The position numbers and the translations under genes are program-made. From the NCBI RefSeq assembly GCF_001642935.1, contig NZ_CP016761.1, positions 3,348,001-3,412,000 of the forward strand: 64,000 nucleotides of DNA, read 5' to 3'. The DNA comes from Fictibacillus arsenicus (GTDB lineage: Bacteria; Bacillota; Bacilli; Bacillales; Fictibacillaceae). The notes beneath the pieces were generated by a model. It worked only from the letters and a program-made list of their open reading frames with translations, searched no databases and was not told where the DNA came from. Shown piece after piece: positions 40,817-49,031 of the stretch (the first letter of the stretch is position 1; the number at the start of each line of letters is the position of its first letter).

Positions 40817-42364
40817 TTAACGGTCTGTGATTTCATTTGTTTGTTTTGTTATTTTTTCTACGGTTTCTTTAGGCTCTTGCTGCCCCGCAAGCATTTTGGA
40901 AAGCTCCGTGAAAATATATGTGTTCACTTGCGGCCACTGAGGAATCTTCGGGCGCATATACACATTTTCTTCTTTCCATGCCTCTAGTGTTGGTTTCATT
41001 GCTAACAAGTTAGGCATTTCTTTTGATTCAGGTGATCCTGGTTCCATCCCGGCCTTTACATCTGCAAGCTCGTATACAGAATTACGAGTTGGAGTAGATC
41101 CGCCTTGTTCCGACTTGAGAATCATGTACTGTGCCTGAGGAGAAGTAGACCAAACTGTAAACAGCCATGCAGCTTTAATTTCTTCATCGCTTGCATATTT
41201 GTTAATTCCGATACCTGTTCCGCCAAACATGTGCGCTCTGCGTTCTTTTCCTTTAGGCAATACAGTCCAGGCAACTTTACCGGCAACATTTGAAGAATCC
41301 TCATTCTCAAACATGGCGCTGAATTCATGCCACTCAGGAATCATTGCAATATTGCCTGCCGCAAACCCTTCAGCTACACCTGACCAATCCCAGGATGTAC
41401 TTCCAGGTGCCGCTACTTTTAACAACTTATTATAGAATTCTGCTGATTCCAACGCGACTTTTGAATCCATTGCAGATTCACCTGGCTCTGTTGACCCGAG
41501 GTTCCCTAGGTTGTCCTTTTTGAAGTAATCTCCGCCATTAGCAGCAAGAATATTACTAAAGTCATTCATAAGAGAATCGTGCTGCTTTGCCTGGTGGCCA
41601 GTTCCATACTGAACTTCAGTAATGACTCCCTCCTTGGCTTTTTCAGTAATCCATTTAGCAACTTCATAATACTGCTCCCAAGTCATATTTGATCCAGGAG
41701 TCCAATCGTACCCCTTTTCCTCCATAAACAAATCCTTGTACTTCTCAAAAACATCCTTTCGATAAGCTAATACCATCGTAGGATTATCATATGGCAAGGC
41801 AAAAATTTCGTCTTTGTCCCCCATATAACCTGTTGCTTCAAGCTGTGCCTGTGAGAAATCCTCAAGTCCGCCAGGTACATCCGGGAGTGTTGGTTCGTCG
41901 ATCAACTGATTTAAATCAAGAAAATGCTCTGACTGTTTCGCGAGAATTTGATAAGGATCAGCATAGATCAGATGATATTTCGCAGATTTAGAATTAAAAT
42001 CAAGACTTACTTTTTCTACAACTGTTGACAAATCTGTTTGTTCAATATTAACTTTAATTCCTGTTACATCCTCAAACTGATCAATATTAGCTGCAATTGC
42101 CGAAGAAGGTGGTGTATTTTCCGAAATTAAGTTGAGTTCAACGCCTTCGAATTCTTTCCAGTCAAAACCTTCAGGGGCTGTAATCTGCGGGAGCCCCTCC
42201 ACCCAGCCTTCAAATGGCGCTTCTACAAGTTTGTCTGGGTTGATTTTGTCTGCATTTTTACTTTTGGTATCGATTGACTGTTCTCCATCTGAAGAACAAG
42301 CTGAGATGACCAATGACATAGCGAGGATAAATACTAGAAATGCAAATGGCTTATTCCTTTTCAA
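40817..42364 (-). CDS. ABC transporter solute-binding lipoprotein (polyol type)
   Basis: I place the start at the TTG at 42362-42364, preceded by AAGGGGG; an in-frame ATG 31 codons upstream lacks a site. The lipoprotein signal is KRNKPFAFLVFILAMSLVISAC with lipobox ISAC|S. Family SBP_bac_1 (515 residues): EGVELNLISENTPPSSAIAA, PYDNPTMVLAYRKDVFEKY and MFGGTGIGINKYASDEEIKAAW. It captures a polyol or sugar and delivers it to the two permeases. The operon promoter in front has a cre box, so CcpA repression is likely. Confidence 0.88.
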   Translation of the reverse strand: MKRNKPFAFLVFILAMSLVISACSSDGEQSIDTKSKNADKINPDKLVEAPFEGWVEGLPQITAPEGFDWKEFEGVELNLISENTPPSSAIAANIDQFEDVTGIKVNIEQTDLSTVVEKVSLDFNSKSAKYHLIYADPYQILAKQSEHFLDLNQLIDEPTLPDVPGGLEDFSQAQLEATGYMGDKDEIFALPYDNPTMVLAYRKDVFEKYKDLFMEEKGYDWTPGSNMTWEQYYEVAKWITEKAKEGVITEVQYGTGHQAKQHDSLMNDFSNILAANGGDYFKKDNLGNLGSTEPGESAMDSKVALESAEFYNKLLKVAAPGSTSWDWSGVAEGFAAGNIAMIPEWHEFSAMFENEDSSNVAGKVAWTVLPKGKERRAHMFGGTGIGINKYASDEEIKAAWLFTVWSTSPQAQYMILKSEQGGSTPTRNSVYELADVKAGMEPGSPESKEMPNLLAMKPTLEAWKEENVYMRPKIPQWPQVNTYIFTELSKMLAGQQEPKETVEKITKQTNEITDR

Positions 42365-42405
42365 AACAAATCCCCCTTCTAGAATGTTGAAATTTTTACT
42401 ACTAT

Positions 42406-42420
42406 TGAATACGCTTTCAT
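42406..42420 (-). promoter_or_regulatory. Catabolite-responsive element (cre)
   Basis: On the minus strand ATGAAAGCGTATTCA fits WTGNAANCGNWNNCA at every fixed position. It lies 42 bases before the binding-protein start, suited to CcpA repression. Confidence 0.8.
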
Positions 42421-42611
42421 TATAAAGTGTAGTTAAATAAGCAGTAAAGACAATCATCCACCAGTTTTGTCACTATTCTGACATGACAGAATTTTATTAA
42501 TATTCATTCTACTTTTATCGATTCAATAAAAATGGAGCTTCGGATAATAGATTTTCAAGATATTCTTCATAAAGTTTCCTTTTCAAAAGTAAAAGCTATA
42601 CATAAATATGA

Positions 42612-42645
42612 AAAAGCAATGGAAACTTGAAGATCCATTGCTTTT
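42612..42645. terminator. Intrinsic terminator of the ECF operon
   Basis: AAAAGCAATGGA and TCCATTGCTTTT form a perfect 12-bp stem; T-rich on both sides. It ends the minus-strand gene at 42757. Confidence 0.8.
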
Positions 42646-42756
42646 ATTATTTGATGGGTCGTATTGATTTAAGCTCATTCTGCAATCGCACCCGATTTGA
42701 ATATCAAATTTCTATGAAATTTCTTCCTAATTAATAGAAGGTTAATTAAAATCGTA

Positions 42757-43233
42757 TTATGTAACCATTTGACTTTCCTTGCTCATAACGTAATTGATAA
42801 TTATCGGTAGGTAAATCTCAACTTCTTCTCCTTCCTCAACTTGATGATACATCTCGATAAAATACGATTTCTGTGTTGGGTAATATCCTTGTTCTTTAGA
42901 CCATTTTTGTAACGAAGTGTAAAGATCGGATACAACTGTCATACTCCCTCTTGTTGAAACATATTCACCTGATATTTCTATATACTCCATGCCAGCTGGC
43001 ACTTCATCTATCTTATCCTTCACTAGGACCCCAACAAAATAATGTCCTTCTTTATGATCCTCACCTTTTTTCGGTTCGAAAAGCGAAACCTCTACTCCTA
43101 AGTGGTTCTTTATTTCATCAATTCTACTCATGAATCTTTGTGCATTTATTGGCACCTCACTTCCGAAGTTGCTGTAAAGACCTTTGTTCTTTATCCCCAC
43201 TACTTGAAACACTTTGTTTATTCTTCTATTCAT
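42757..43233 (-). CDS. GyrI-like (effector-binding) small-molecule-binding protein
   Basis: 158 residues of the AraC_E_bind/GyrI-like fold: VVGIKNKGLYSNFGSEVPI, GHYFVGVLVKDKIDEVPAGM, YIEISGEYVSTRGSMTVVSD and FIEMYHQVEEGEEVEIYLPI. Stand-alone GyrI proteins bind hydrophobic ligands or gyrase. It has no DNA-binding domain. It is last in the ECF operon with a second GyrI-like protein upstream. Confidence 0.75.
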   Translation of the reverse strand: MNRRINKVFQVVGIKNKGLYSNFGSEVPINAQRFMSRIDEIKNHLGVEVSLFEPKKGEDHKEGHYFVGVLVKDKIDEVPAGMEYIEISGEYVSTRGSMTVVSDLYTSLQKWSKEQGYYPTQKSYFIEMYHQVEEGEEVEIYLPIIINYVMSKESQMVT

Positions 43234-43292
43234 AATCTATTAACCGCCTCTTAAAAAATGTATATATAATTCTTCATTTCATCTTGCATTAT

Positions 43293-43712
43293 TTAAGGTG
43301 TAATCATGTGTAACTTTTTATATTTCGGGCTTAACTCACTCCATACATCAAACAAATTTCCATTGGGATCTTGAAATACAAAGTTCCTTCCAGCATGACC
43401 TCTGTTTTCTATTTTTCCAACATTGATTTCTTGTTTAATAAATTCACGATGCATGTTCTCTAACGCTTTAATCCCATTTACTTCAAACGTTAACGAGAAA
43501 CGTTCTTCTCCGTTAAAATCCTTAAAGTTAGAGGTTTGTCCCTGGTGTGACCTTACTAAAAAAATGCTTTGATCTGCAAGGTTAAGAATCGCCTTATCTT
43601 CATCTAGATAACTTAATTCTGCACCTAGTTTATTGACATACCAATCTTTGGAGTTATTAATGTCTGTAACTGGAATATAGGTTGTACCCACTCTTTGTAA
43701 TTTTTCTTTCAT
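43293..43712 (-). CDS. VOC-family (glyoxalase/bleomycin-resistance-like) protein
   Basis: 139 residues, a full two-module VOC fold: TYIPVTDINNSKDWYVNKLGAEL and FVFQDPNGNLFDVWSELS. Potential metal residues include the Glu or Asp of the last strand. Function could be detoxification or binding of a small molecule; assignment beyond the family is not possible. It sits between the two GyrI-like genes. Confidence 0.8.
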   Translation of the reverse strand: MKEKLQRVGTTYIPVTDINNSKDWYVNKLGAELSYLDEDKAILNLADQSIFLVRSHQGQTSNFKDFNGEERFSLTFEVNGIKALENMHREFIKQEINVGKIENRGHAGRNFVFQDPNGNLFDVWSELSPKYKKLHMITP

Positions 43713-43740
43713 TTTTATATACCTCTCTATATTATTAGCT

Positions 43741-44217
43741 TTATTTGATCGTATCTAGCAGCTCTACCTTAAGGTTATTCGAGTCTTCCCACGACTGAAA
43801 GATCTCGATGTGCCATGTATTTTTTAGCCTTTTATAACTGTTGTCCTCAGCCCATTGATGTAGTTCATCATATGCTTCAAATATTTGTTGATTTGATCCT
43901 TGGAAGTTTGCTGCAGCATACCTTTGACATGGAATTGTTATCGTTACCATATCTTTTGGAATATCTTCAAACTTCTCCACTTCCACACAGACCCAATACC
44001 CGTCTTCTTCTTCTTTTTTTGAGTCAACGAAAAAAGCTCCAAACTGAATTTCTTTGTTCAACAGGTGTTTAATCTCTATCAACCTATTGTCCAAGGATTT
44101 TGCGACTTTAGAAATCTCGTTTTTGTATTCGTCGTTTGCACACAACACTCTAAATCCAACAAGCTTGAGTTCTCTAACTTCTTTTACAGATAAGTTCTGT
44201 ATCAACTGAACCTTCAT
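43741..44217 (-). CDS. GyrI-like (effector-binding) protein 2
   Basis: 158 residues: VKEVRELKLVGFRVLCANDE, GYWVCVEVEKFEDIPKDMV, ITIPCQRYAAANFQGSNQQI and WHIEIFQSWEDSN fit the GyrI-like barrel. It is the same length as the protein at 42757 but strongly diverged, so the pair may sense related ligands. Ribosome site AGGAGG. Confidence 0.72.
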   Translation of the reverse strand: MKVQLIQNLSVKEVRELKLVGFRVLCANDEYKNEISKVAKSLDNRLIEIKHLLNKEIQFGAFFVDSKKEEEDGYWVCVEVEKFEDIPKDMVTITIPCQRYAAANFQGSNQQIFEAYDELHQWAEDNSYKRLKNTWHIEIFQSWEDSNNLKVELLDTIK

Positions 44218-44235
44218 ATTATTATTCCTCCTTAG

Positions 44236-45246
44236 TTAATTGACCCATTTCTCTGCATAGTAGTTCTTCATAAAGTTATGAAGCGTCTCTAAACACTTCA
44301 CACCTTCTGTCTCAGCATCTTTTGCTTTGCTTAAGAGGTGAACTGCAATACTTGCATTCTCTTCTTTTGATGGATCACCACCGTGTGGAAAAGGAAACAA
44401 CTCACGAAGTTCAACAAGCGAATCGACTACTATAACGTAATGTTTTAGTGCATCGGACGCCAACTTTCTGACACCTCGCTCTACTATGTTCGTACCGTCC
44501 CATTTGATTGTAAGATCGTGCAAGAACTTCATCGCAAACTCCCTTGCATCAGATACAACAAGAGCATTAAACGCGTTACCGTGTGGGTCGGCATTTCGTT
44601 TTTCCAACACATTAATCCATGCATCATACGCTTTTAATCCTATAATGTACTTACCTTCTAAAACATGCTGCCACTCTCTGCCATGGGCATGATCAATAAT
44701 TGTATCTAGACACATCCGAAGCATCTCGTATTTAGAGTGAGGAAGGCTCTCACCAATTGTGGTTGTATATAGAACACCGTTTACATCTGCAAAATTTTCA
44801 TAAGTGACTTCTCCGTCTTTTGAACAATCTTTAGCATAAAATACTTTTTTATCGTCGTCATACCCATAGATTAACCCGAACTCTGGTATGAACATATCGA
44901 ATACAATAGCCGGTATCCCTCTATCTACAGATTCTTGAATTAATTCGATGGTTTCTTCTAATTTTTTCGGCTGCACCGGTGCTAGTGAGTCTGCAAGGTT
45001 GCTCGTAAAGCCTAAGTTACATAAGTTCTTTCGTAAGATGTATCCTCCTGGTATTGCAGTCGGTCCAGCTACGTTGATTTCTTTTGGATCGATGTTAATG
45101 CGAAAAGCATGACCCGTGATCCCCATGATATCTACAAGACTCAGATGTTTCTTATCCGTGTATTTGATTGCTCCATGAAGCGCGGCTGCTGCTGAAGTCT
45201 TCGTTCTTAACCAACACTCTTCTTTGTTTTTATCCTTGCGTTCCAA
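44236..45246 (-). CDS. BtrH/C39-like conserved protein
   Basis: 336 residues from a TTG start with GGAGG upstream. The N-terminus CWLRTKTSAAAALHGAIKYT and GIPAIVFDMFIPEFGLIYGYDDDKKVFYAKD resemble the papain-like fold of BtrH_N or C39-like proteins, in which a Cys and an internal Glu/His face each other. The C-terminal half is helical and includes AHGREWQHVLEGKYIIGLKAYDAW. I do not recognise a defined enzyme. It lies directly after the ECF sigma gene and may act on a peptide or natural product. Confidence 0.5.
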   Translation of the reverse strand: MERKDKNKEECWLRTKTSAAAALHGAIKYTDKKHLSLVDIMGITGHAFRINIDPKEINVAGPTAIPGGYILRKNLCNLGFTSNLADSLAPVQPKKLEETIELIQESVDRGIPAIVFDMFIPEFGLIYGYDDDKKVFYAKDCSKDGEVTYENFADVNGVLYTTTIGESLPHSKYEMLRMCLDTIIDHAHGREWQHVLEGKYIIGLKAYDAWINVLEKRNADPHGNAFNALVVSDAREFAMKFLHDLTIKWDGTNIVERGVRKLASDALKHYVIVVDSLVELRELFPFPHGGDPSKEENASIAVHLLSKAKDAETEGVKCLETLHNFMKNYYAEKWVN

Positions 45247-45258
45247 CGTTTATTCCTC

Positions 45259-46032
45259 CTAAATATCCGGCTTCAACAAGACCTTTCGTTTACAAACTCC
45301 TCGCTTTTTTTTTCTCTGAACGTACTGAAGAATCGTGATACGAAGTCTTTCTTTTTGTACTTTTACCCTAGAGCGTGAGATGGTATTATACACATTTGCT
45401 TTGGTCGTATCGAAAAGCTTAGCAATTTCAAGTGGTGGAAGATCTTCAAAGAAGTATGCTTCAAAGAAAGCTTTTTCACGTTTGGTCAAACACTTCAATA
45501 AGCTACAAATCCCCTCTACAACGCTTAACCGCATCAAATGTTCTTCGGGGTTATCCTCTTGTGATCTTTTAGTAGCGGAAGAAGAAATAAAATATAAGAT
45601 CTGATCAATATCTCCCCAGTCTATCGAGGACGGTGAGAGCTTACTTTCTCTTCCTGCAGCTAGGGAACTTATTGAGCTTTCCATACGATAGCTGGCATTT
45701 CGTACTTTCATGTAAGCTTGATTGCGTACGATCTGTTTAAGCCAAGGAGTAAACCTATTCGTGTCTATAAGTGTTCCGATTTTAATAAAAGCTCGGTACA
45801 ACGCTTCTTGGACGATGTCTTCTGCTAAAAAGGTATCCTTAGTGACAGAAAAAGCCCAACCATGAGCCTTTGCCCGATGCAACCTCACTAGTTCATTAAA
45901 AGCTTCTTGATTCCCCTTTCTGGCCTGGTGGACCAACTTTTCTTTTTTCATCTCTTGGATTCTAGACTCAGATTCCTCATTTTGCATATTATTTAAGGCT
46001 TGCTCACTTCCATCAGTGAGAATAACATTCAT
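45259..46032 (-). CDS. ECF-type RNA polymerase sigma factor
   Basis: 257 residues. Region 2: LVRLHRAKAHGWAFSVTKDTFLAEDIVQEALYRAFIKI and TPWLKQIVRNQAY. Region 4: LTKREKAFFEAYFFEDLPPLEIAKLFDTTKANVYNTISRSRVKVQKE. It has an unusually long N-terminal extension (about 1-32) and a basic tail. No anti-sigma membrane protein is next to it; the neighbours are ligand-binding proteins, which suggests an unusual signal input. Ribosome site AAAGGAG. Confidence 0.87.
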   Translation of the reverse strand: MNVILTDGSEQALNNMQNEESESRIQEMKKEKLVHQARKGNQEAFNELVRLHRAKAHGWAFSVTKDTFLAEDIVQEALYRAFIKIGTLIDTNRFTPWLKQIVRNQAYMKVRNASYRMESSISSLAAGRESKLSPSSIDWGDIDQILYFISSSATKRSQEDNPEEHLMRLSVVEGICSLLKCLTKREKAFFEAYFFEDLPPLEIAKLFDTTKANVYNTISRSRVKVQKERLRITILQYVQRKKKRGVCKRKVLLKPDI

Positions 46033-46260
46033 AAAAAATAGACTCCTTTCAACACCTCCACTACTAGAGATGCATTTGGAAACAAAAATCTATCAAAAAT
46101 TTTTAAATTTTTTTCTTTCTTTCACTCTTTAGTAAAAGCTGAGATTTCTTATTGGATACATTTGCTTAATATAAGTGATTTTTCATGTTACAAACTTCGA
46201 CAAAAAAATGGAAATACATTTTTTAAAATAGATAAGATACTTTTTTTTGTTAAAAAAAAT

Positions 46261-46282
46261 GCATTTCTTATTAAAGAAATGC
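46261..46282 (-). terminator. Minus-strand hairpin with T tract
   Basis: GCATTTCTT-TAAT-AAGAAATGC on the minus strand, followed by ATTTTTTTTAAC. It would terminate a transcript of the decayed fragment. Confidence 0.6.
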
Positions 46283-46298
46283 TCCCTTTCGTAATATA

Positions 46299-46329
46299 AG
46301 GTTAGCCAGAATTTCTGGTTGCCTTTTTT
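46299..46329 (+). terminator. Orphan terminator, near-duplicate of 47919-47948
   Basis: AAGGTTAGCCAG-AATTT-CTGGTTGCC pairs with wobbles, followed by TTTTTT. No plus-strand gene precedes it. Its flank CGTAATATAAGGTTAGCCAG is repeated at 47909. Confidence 0.55.
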
Positions 46330-46472
46330 GCGGTAGTGATTTTCTGAAATTCCTTTGGTGACGATCCCGCGTTTACAGAAATAATACTTTCCTTAATATG
46401 CTCTTCTAACCAATATAGTAGGTAATTTTCCAAAATATAATGTCCCTTTTCTATTAAACTAGGTGACAGATT
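46302..46472 (-). pseudogene. Decayed paralog fragment of the gene at 48158
   Basis: The open frame reads ENYLLYWLEEHIKESIISVN then AGSSPKEFQK, against DDLIDWLEEHIKESISSLN and AESSPKNLRK at the N-terminus of the protein at 48158. It then diverges and stops after KATRNSG. There is no ATG and no ribosome site; only about 45 of 215 residues remain. Confidence 0.75.
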
Positions 46473-46657
46473 TTAAAGAGAAGAATTTCAAATATAAATT
46501 CCGACATACAAAGTGCCCCCAATTGCATAGTAAGTTATTATAAGAGGCTGCTGGCATATCTCTTCATTGTGATATTAGTATTATTTTTAACAGGTTAATT
46601 TTTTACTCAACTCAGAATTATAGTATAAAAAACATGGGACAAATCATTTGTAAAATT

Positions 46658-46676
46658 ATAAAATTTTACCGTAATA
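46658..46676 (+). promoter_or_regulatory. Upstream element shared by three SLH paralogs (copy 3)
   Basis: ATAAAATTTTACCGTAATA ends 36 bases before the ATG of the SLH gene, with TAAA 14 bases before CCGTAATA. It matches copies at 4574 and 5848. Confidence 0.45.
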
Positions 46677-46712
46677 GTATTTTTTTATAATTTTTCAAAG
46701 GGGAAAAGAAGG

Positions 46713-47810
46713 ATGAAAATAAAAAGTTTGTTTGGCAGTCTACTCGCAGCATCTATTATCGTTTCACCAGTAAACCAGATTACAGCGCATGCAGAGGAAG
46801 GAGAATACGCTGATCCTTGGTTTAAGTATTCTTCTGTAGACTTAAATGGTCACTGGGCAGAGAATGATATGAACGACATGATTCAAGCGAATATTATGAA
46901 GGGAGTAAGAGGTTCTGACACTCTTTTATATGCCATGCCAAATAAAAGCATAACAAGAGCTGAATTTACTGCCCTTATCGTTCGTGCTCTTGAATTAAAG
47001 ACGGATCAGCAAGGGAAATCATTTACAGACACAACTAAACACTGGGCAAAGAATGACATTAACACAGCGAGTGCTTTAGGAATTGTCTCAGGAAAATCAG
47101 ATACAGAATTTAAACCTGATTTAAAAATTACACGTGCAGAAATAGCTGCTATTCTTGCTCGTGCATTTGATCCAACTGTTACTTTTGAAAACGGTACTCC
47201 AAAAGAATTTGAAGATTTAAAACCTGGTTACTGGGCTTATAATGATGTTCGCAAAGTGAGCGGCGTTAATATCATTAAAGGAATCACAGCTACAACGGTT
47301 GCTCCTGATAAGTTAGCTTCTCGCGCTGAAGCTACTGCAATGTTAAAACGTGCATTGTGGTTAGAAGACGTTGATTTATATTTAGAGGGCTCGGTTATTA
47401 AGAATGAAACTGACATTATTAATGCAATGAATAGTAAGGATACAAATGCATTATTTACTATGAATGATAAAGCAAGGTATAGTTTGGCTCACGAATATTC
47501 AAAGATGGAAGCAGAGATATTAGAAGAAATTTTTGCAAGCGGAGACCTTGTATCTGCAGAAATCGTATCTCAACCACAAGAAATTAGCTCAACGATGTCC
47601 ACACGTTTCGCTAAAATGGATGTTCAAAACCTTCTTGTTGAGTACAACTCTACTTTCACTGATCCTGACACAGGTGAAACGTATGAAGACACAACTACAG
47701 AAGATAAATCCGGTACTTACTATTTTATAAAGCGTAATGGAGAATGGAAAGTGTATTCTTCTGATTGGTTAAAGGAATATATTGAATTTGAGGAATACGA
47801 AGAAGAATAA
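46713..47810 (+). CDS. SLH-domain surface protein (paralog 3 of 3)
   Basis: 365 residues. Signal peptide 1-26 (AHA|E). Three SLH repeats (GHWAENDMNDMIQANIMKG, HWAKNDINTASALGIVSG, GYWAYNDVRKVSGVNIIKG) at about 45-225. The C-terminal module ends KSGTYYFIKRNGEWKVYSSD, as in paralogs at 3463 and 4678. SLH repeat 2 is almost identical to that of paralog 1 (HWAKNDINTASALGIVSGKS), so duplication is fairly recent or under constraint. It lies 41 kb from the pair, beside the S-layer gene. Ribosome site AAAGGGG. Confidence 0.9.
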   Translation: MKIKSLFGSLLAASIIVSPVNQITAHAEEGEYADPWFKYSSVDLNGHWAENDMNDMIQANIMKGVRGSDTLLYAMPNKSITRAEFTALIVRALELKTDQQGKSFTDTTKHWAKNDINTASALGIVSGKSDTEFKPDLKITRAEIAAILARAFDPTVTFENGTPKEFEDLKPGYWAYNDVRKVSGVNIIKGITATTVAPDKLASRAEATAMLKRALWLEDVDLYLEGSVIKNETDIINAMNSKDTNALFTMNDKARYSLAHEYSKMEAEILEEIFASGDLVSAEIVSQPQEISSTMSTRFAKMDVQNLLVEYNSTFTDPDTGETYEDTTTEDKSGTYYFIKRNGEWKVYSSDWLKEYIEFEEYEEE

Positions 47811-47813
47811 TGT

Positions 47814-47836
47814 TTCTAGGAAGCTCCTAGAATTTT
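47814..47836 (+). terminator. Terminator of the SLH gene
   Basis: TTCTAGGA-AGC-TCCTAGAA, perfect 8-bp stem, followed by TTTT, directly after the stop codon. Confidence 0.75.
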
Positions 47837-47918
47837 AAAACTTCAACTGCAAACGCATTGCTAAATATGAATATAATTTATGAGACTTATTCCGCAATCG
47901 CACCCCGTTCGTAATATA

Positions 47919-47948
47919 AGGTTAGCCAGAATTCTGGTTGACCTTTTT
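47919..47948 (+). terminator. Second terminator-like repeat (copy of 46299)
   Basis: GGTTAGCCAG-AATT-CTGGTTGACC pairs over 10 bp with two G-U pairs, followed by TTTTTT. The surrounding about 40 bases match 46290-46332. Confidence 0.65.
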
Positions 47949-48100
47949 TGGTCTTTTTATTACGATAGCTGGGTTAGAACATAGCACCCGTGGGACTGAT
48001 TCCGTCAACAACAGATCACTCCCTACTAGTAAAACGTTTCAGGCTGGTCTGTTCACTGAAATAAGAAACCTACTTATTTATGAGGATGTTATTATTTTAA

Positions 48101-48139
48101 AAAAACCTGACTAATGTTCTAGTACATTGTCAGGTTTTT
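48101..48139. terminator. Strong terminator of the gene at 48158
   Basis: AAAAACCTGAC and GTCAGGTTTTT (11 bp) enclose a further AATGT/ACATT pair. T tracts lie on both strands. Confidence 0.85.
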
Positions 48140-48157
48140 ATATATTAGAAGGAATAA

Positions 48158-48805
48158 TTAATATTCATTCCTACTATAATCCAGCACTTCAATTGTATTA
48201 ACCACTTTGTCTAACTGCTCTTCTAGTTTTAGAACTTCTTCTAATACTTTTTTGAGTTCATCAGCAACCGGATTTTCATGTTTTTCTTCTGATAGGTTAA
48301 CGGATACCAGATTCGTTTCACTTTCAAGGGTATACTCTAGAGATTGCATAACCGAAAACAGTTTCGTATGTATTCCACGCTTTATTTCTTGTACTAGTAA
48401 TCTATTAGACAACTCTACTTCTTCTTCTCGATAAAGAGCATTCAATGTCTTGAAAGCCTCATTACTGTTTTCATAATGAAACGGGTTATCTTCTTCAAGC
48501 TCCTCATAATTCTTTCTATACCAATACACATAAAGATGTTTATTATAAGCAGCAAAGATTTCATGGAATAGATTGGTTGCTACTAAATCAGGTATCTCTT
48601 CCTCACCGGTCCATCCATAAGTTTGAATTTGTTCTTTACACTTGCTATCAATAATACTTTTTAAGACCTTACGTAGATTTTTTGGTGACGATTCAGCGTT
48701 TAATGAACTAATACTCTCCTTAATATGTTCTTCTAACCAATCAATTAAATCATCAAAGGTCTCTATATCAGCTAAATATAGCCCATAACCCATTTTCACT
48801 TTCAC
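48158..48805 (-). CDS. Conserved hypothetical protein, helical
   Basis: 215 residues, no signal or membrane segment; mostly charged helices (WLEEHIKESISSLNAESSP, VLEEVLKLEEQLDKVVNTIEVL at the end as a coiled coil). I do not recognise the family. A decayed partial copy lies 1.7 kb away at 46302-46472, so the gene once had a tandem relative. Confidence 0.6.
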   Translation of the reverse strand: MKVKMGYGLYLADIETFDDLIDWLEEHIKESISSLNAESSPKNLRKVLKSIIDSKCKEQIQTYGWTGEEEIPDLVATNLFHEIFAAYNKHLYVYWYRKNYEELEEDNPFHYENSNEAFKTLNALYREEEVELSNRLLVQEIKRGIHTKLFSVMQSLEYTLESETNLVSVNLSEEKHENPVADELKKVLEEVLKLEEQLDKVVNTIEVLDYSRNEY

Positions 48806-48980
48806 TCATTTCGTTTTACATATATTTTACCATGAAAGAACATACTTTTTAGTTACATAAAAAGAAGCCTTGTTGATGAAAAACAAAAGAGAGGATCTTA
48901 AACGAATAAGAACCTCTCAAAATGGGAGGAATGCATGGCATCCCATGTGATTATTTTCTAAAAAAAACTAAGTTATAAAA

Positions 48981-49013
48981 AAACTCTGTAGAGAGTTCTC
49001 TCCACAGAGTTTT
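48981..49013 (-). terminator. Terminator of the S-layer gene
   Basis: On the minus strand AACTCTGTGGAGAG-AA-CTCTCTACAGAGTT pairs almost perfectly, followed by TTTTTTATAA. Suits a very highly expressed gene. Confidence 0.9.
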
Positions 49014-49031
49014 ATATCCTACTTAAAATAA

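Larger units (their letters stand above)
42365..42756. other. Promoter region of the polyol operon
   Basis: 392 bases between the polyol operon and the ECF operon. It contains the cre box (42406-42420), a terminator (42612-42645) for the gene at 42757, and a short segment (TTCTGCAATCGCACCCGATT, about 42679-42698) that recurs in altered form near 47889. Confidence 0.5.
46033..46712. other. Spacer with decayed gene fragment and hairpins
   Basis: 680 bases. Holds the ECF promoter region, a minus-strand hairpin (46261-46282), a plus-strand orphan terminator (46299-46329), a decayed gene fragment (46302-46472) and the SLH promoter element (46658-46676). I see no intact gene. Confidence 0.6.
47811..48157. 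other. Spacer downstream of the SLH gene
   Basis: 347 bases. Holds the SLH terminator (47814-47836), a second terminator-like repeat (47919-47948), and the terminator of the gene at 48158. The middle (47960-48095) has no recognisable feature. Confidence 0.5.

Noticed and set aside
46033-46260. ECF autoregulatory promoter (TGTAACA-like -35) upstream of the sigma gene
   Set aside because: A TTTGTAACAT is present on the minus strand, but no matching -10 with CGT at the expected distance was found.
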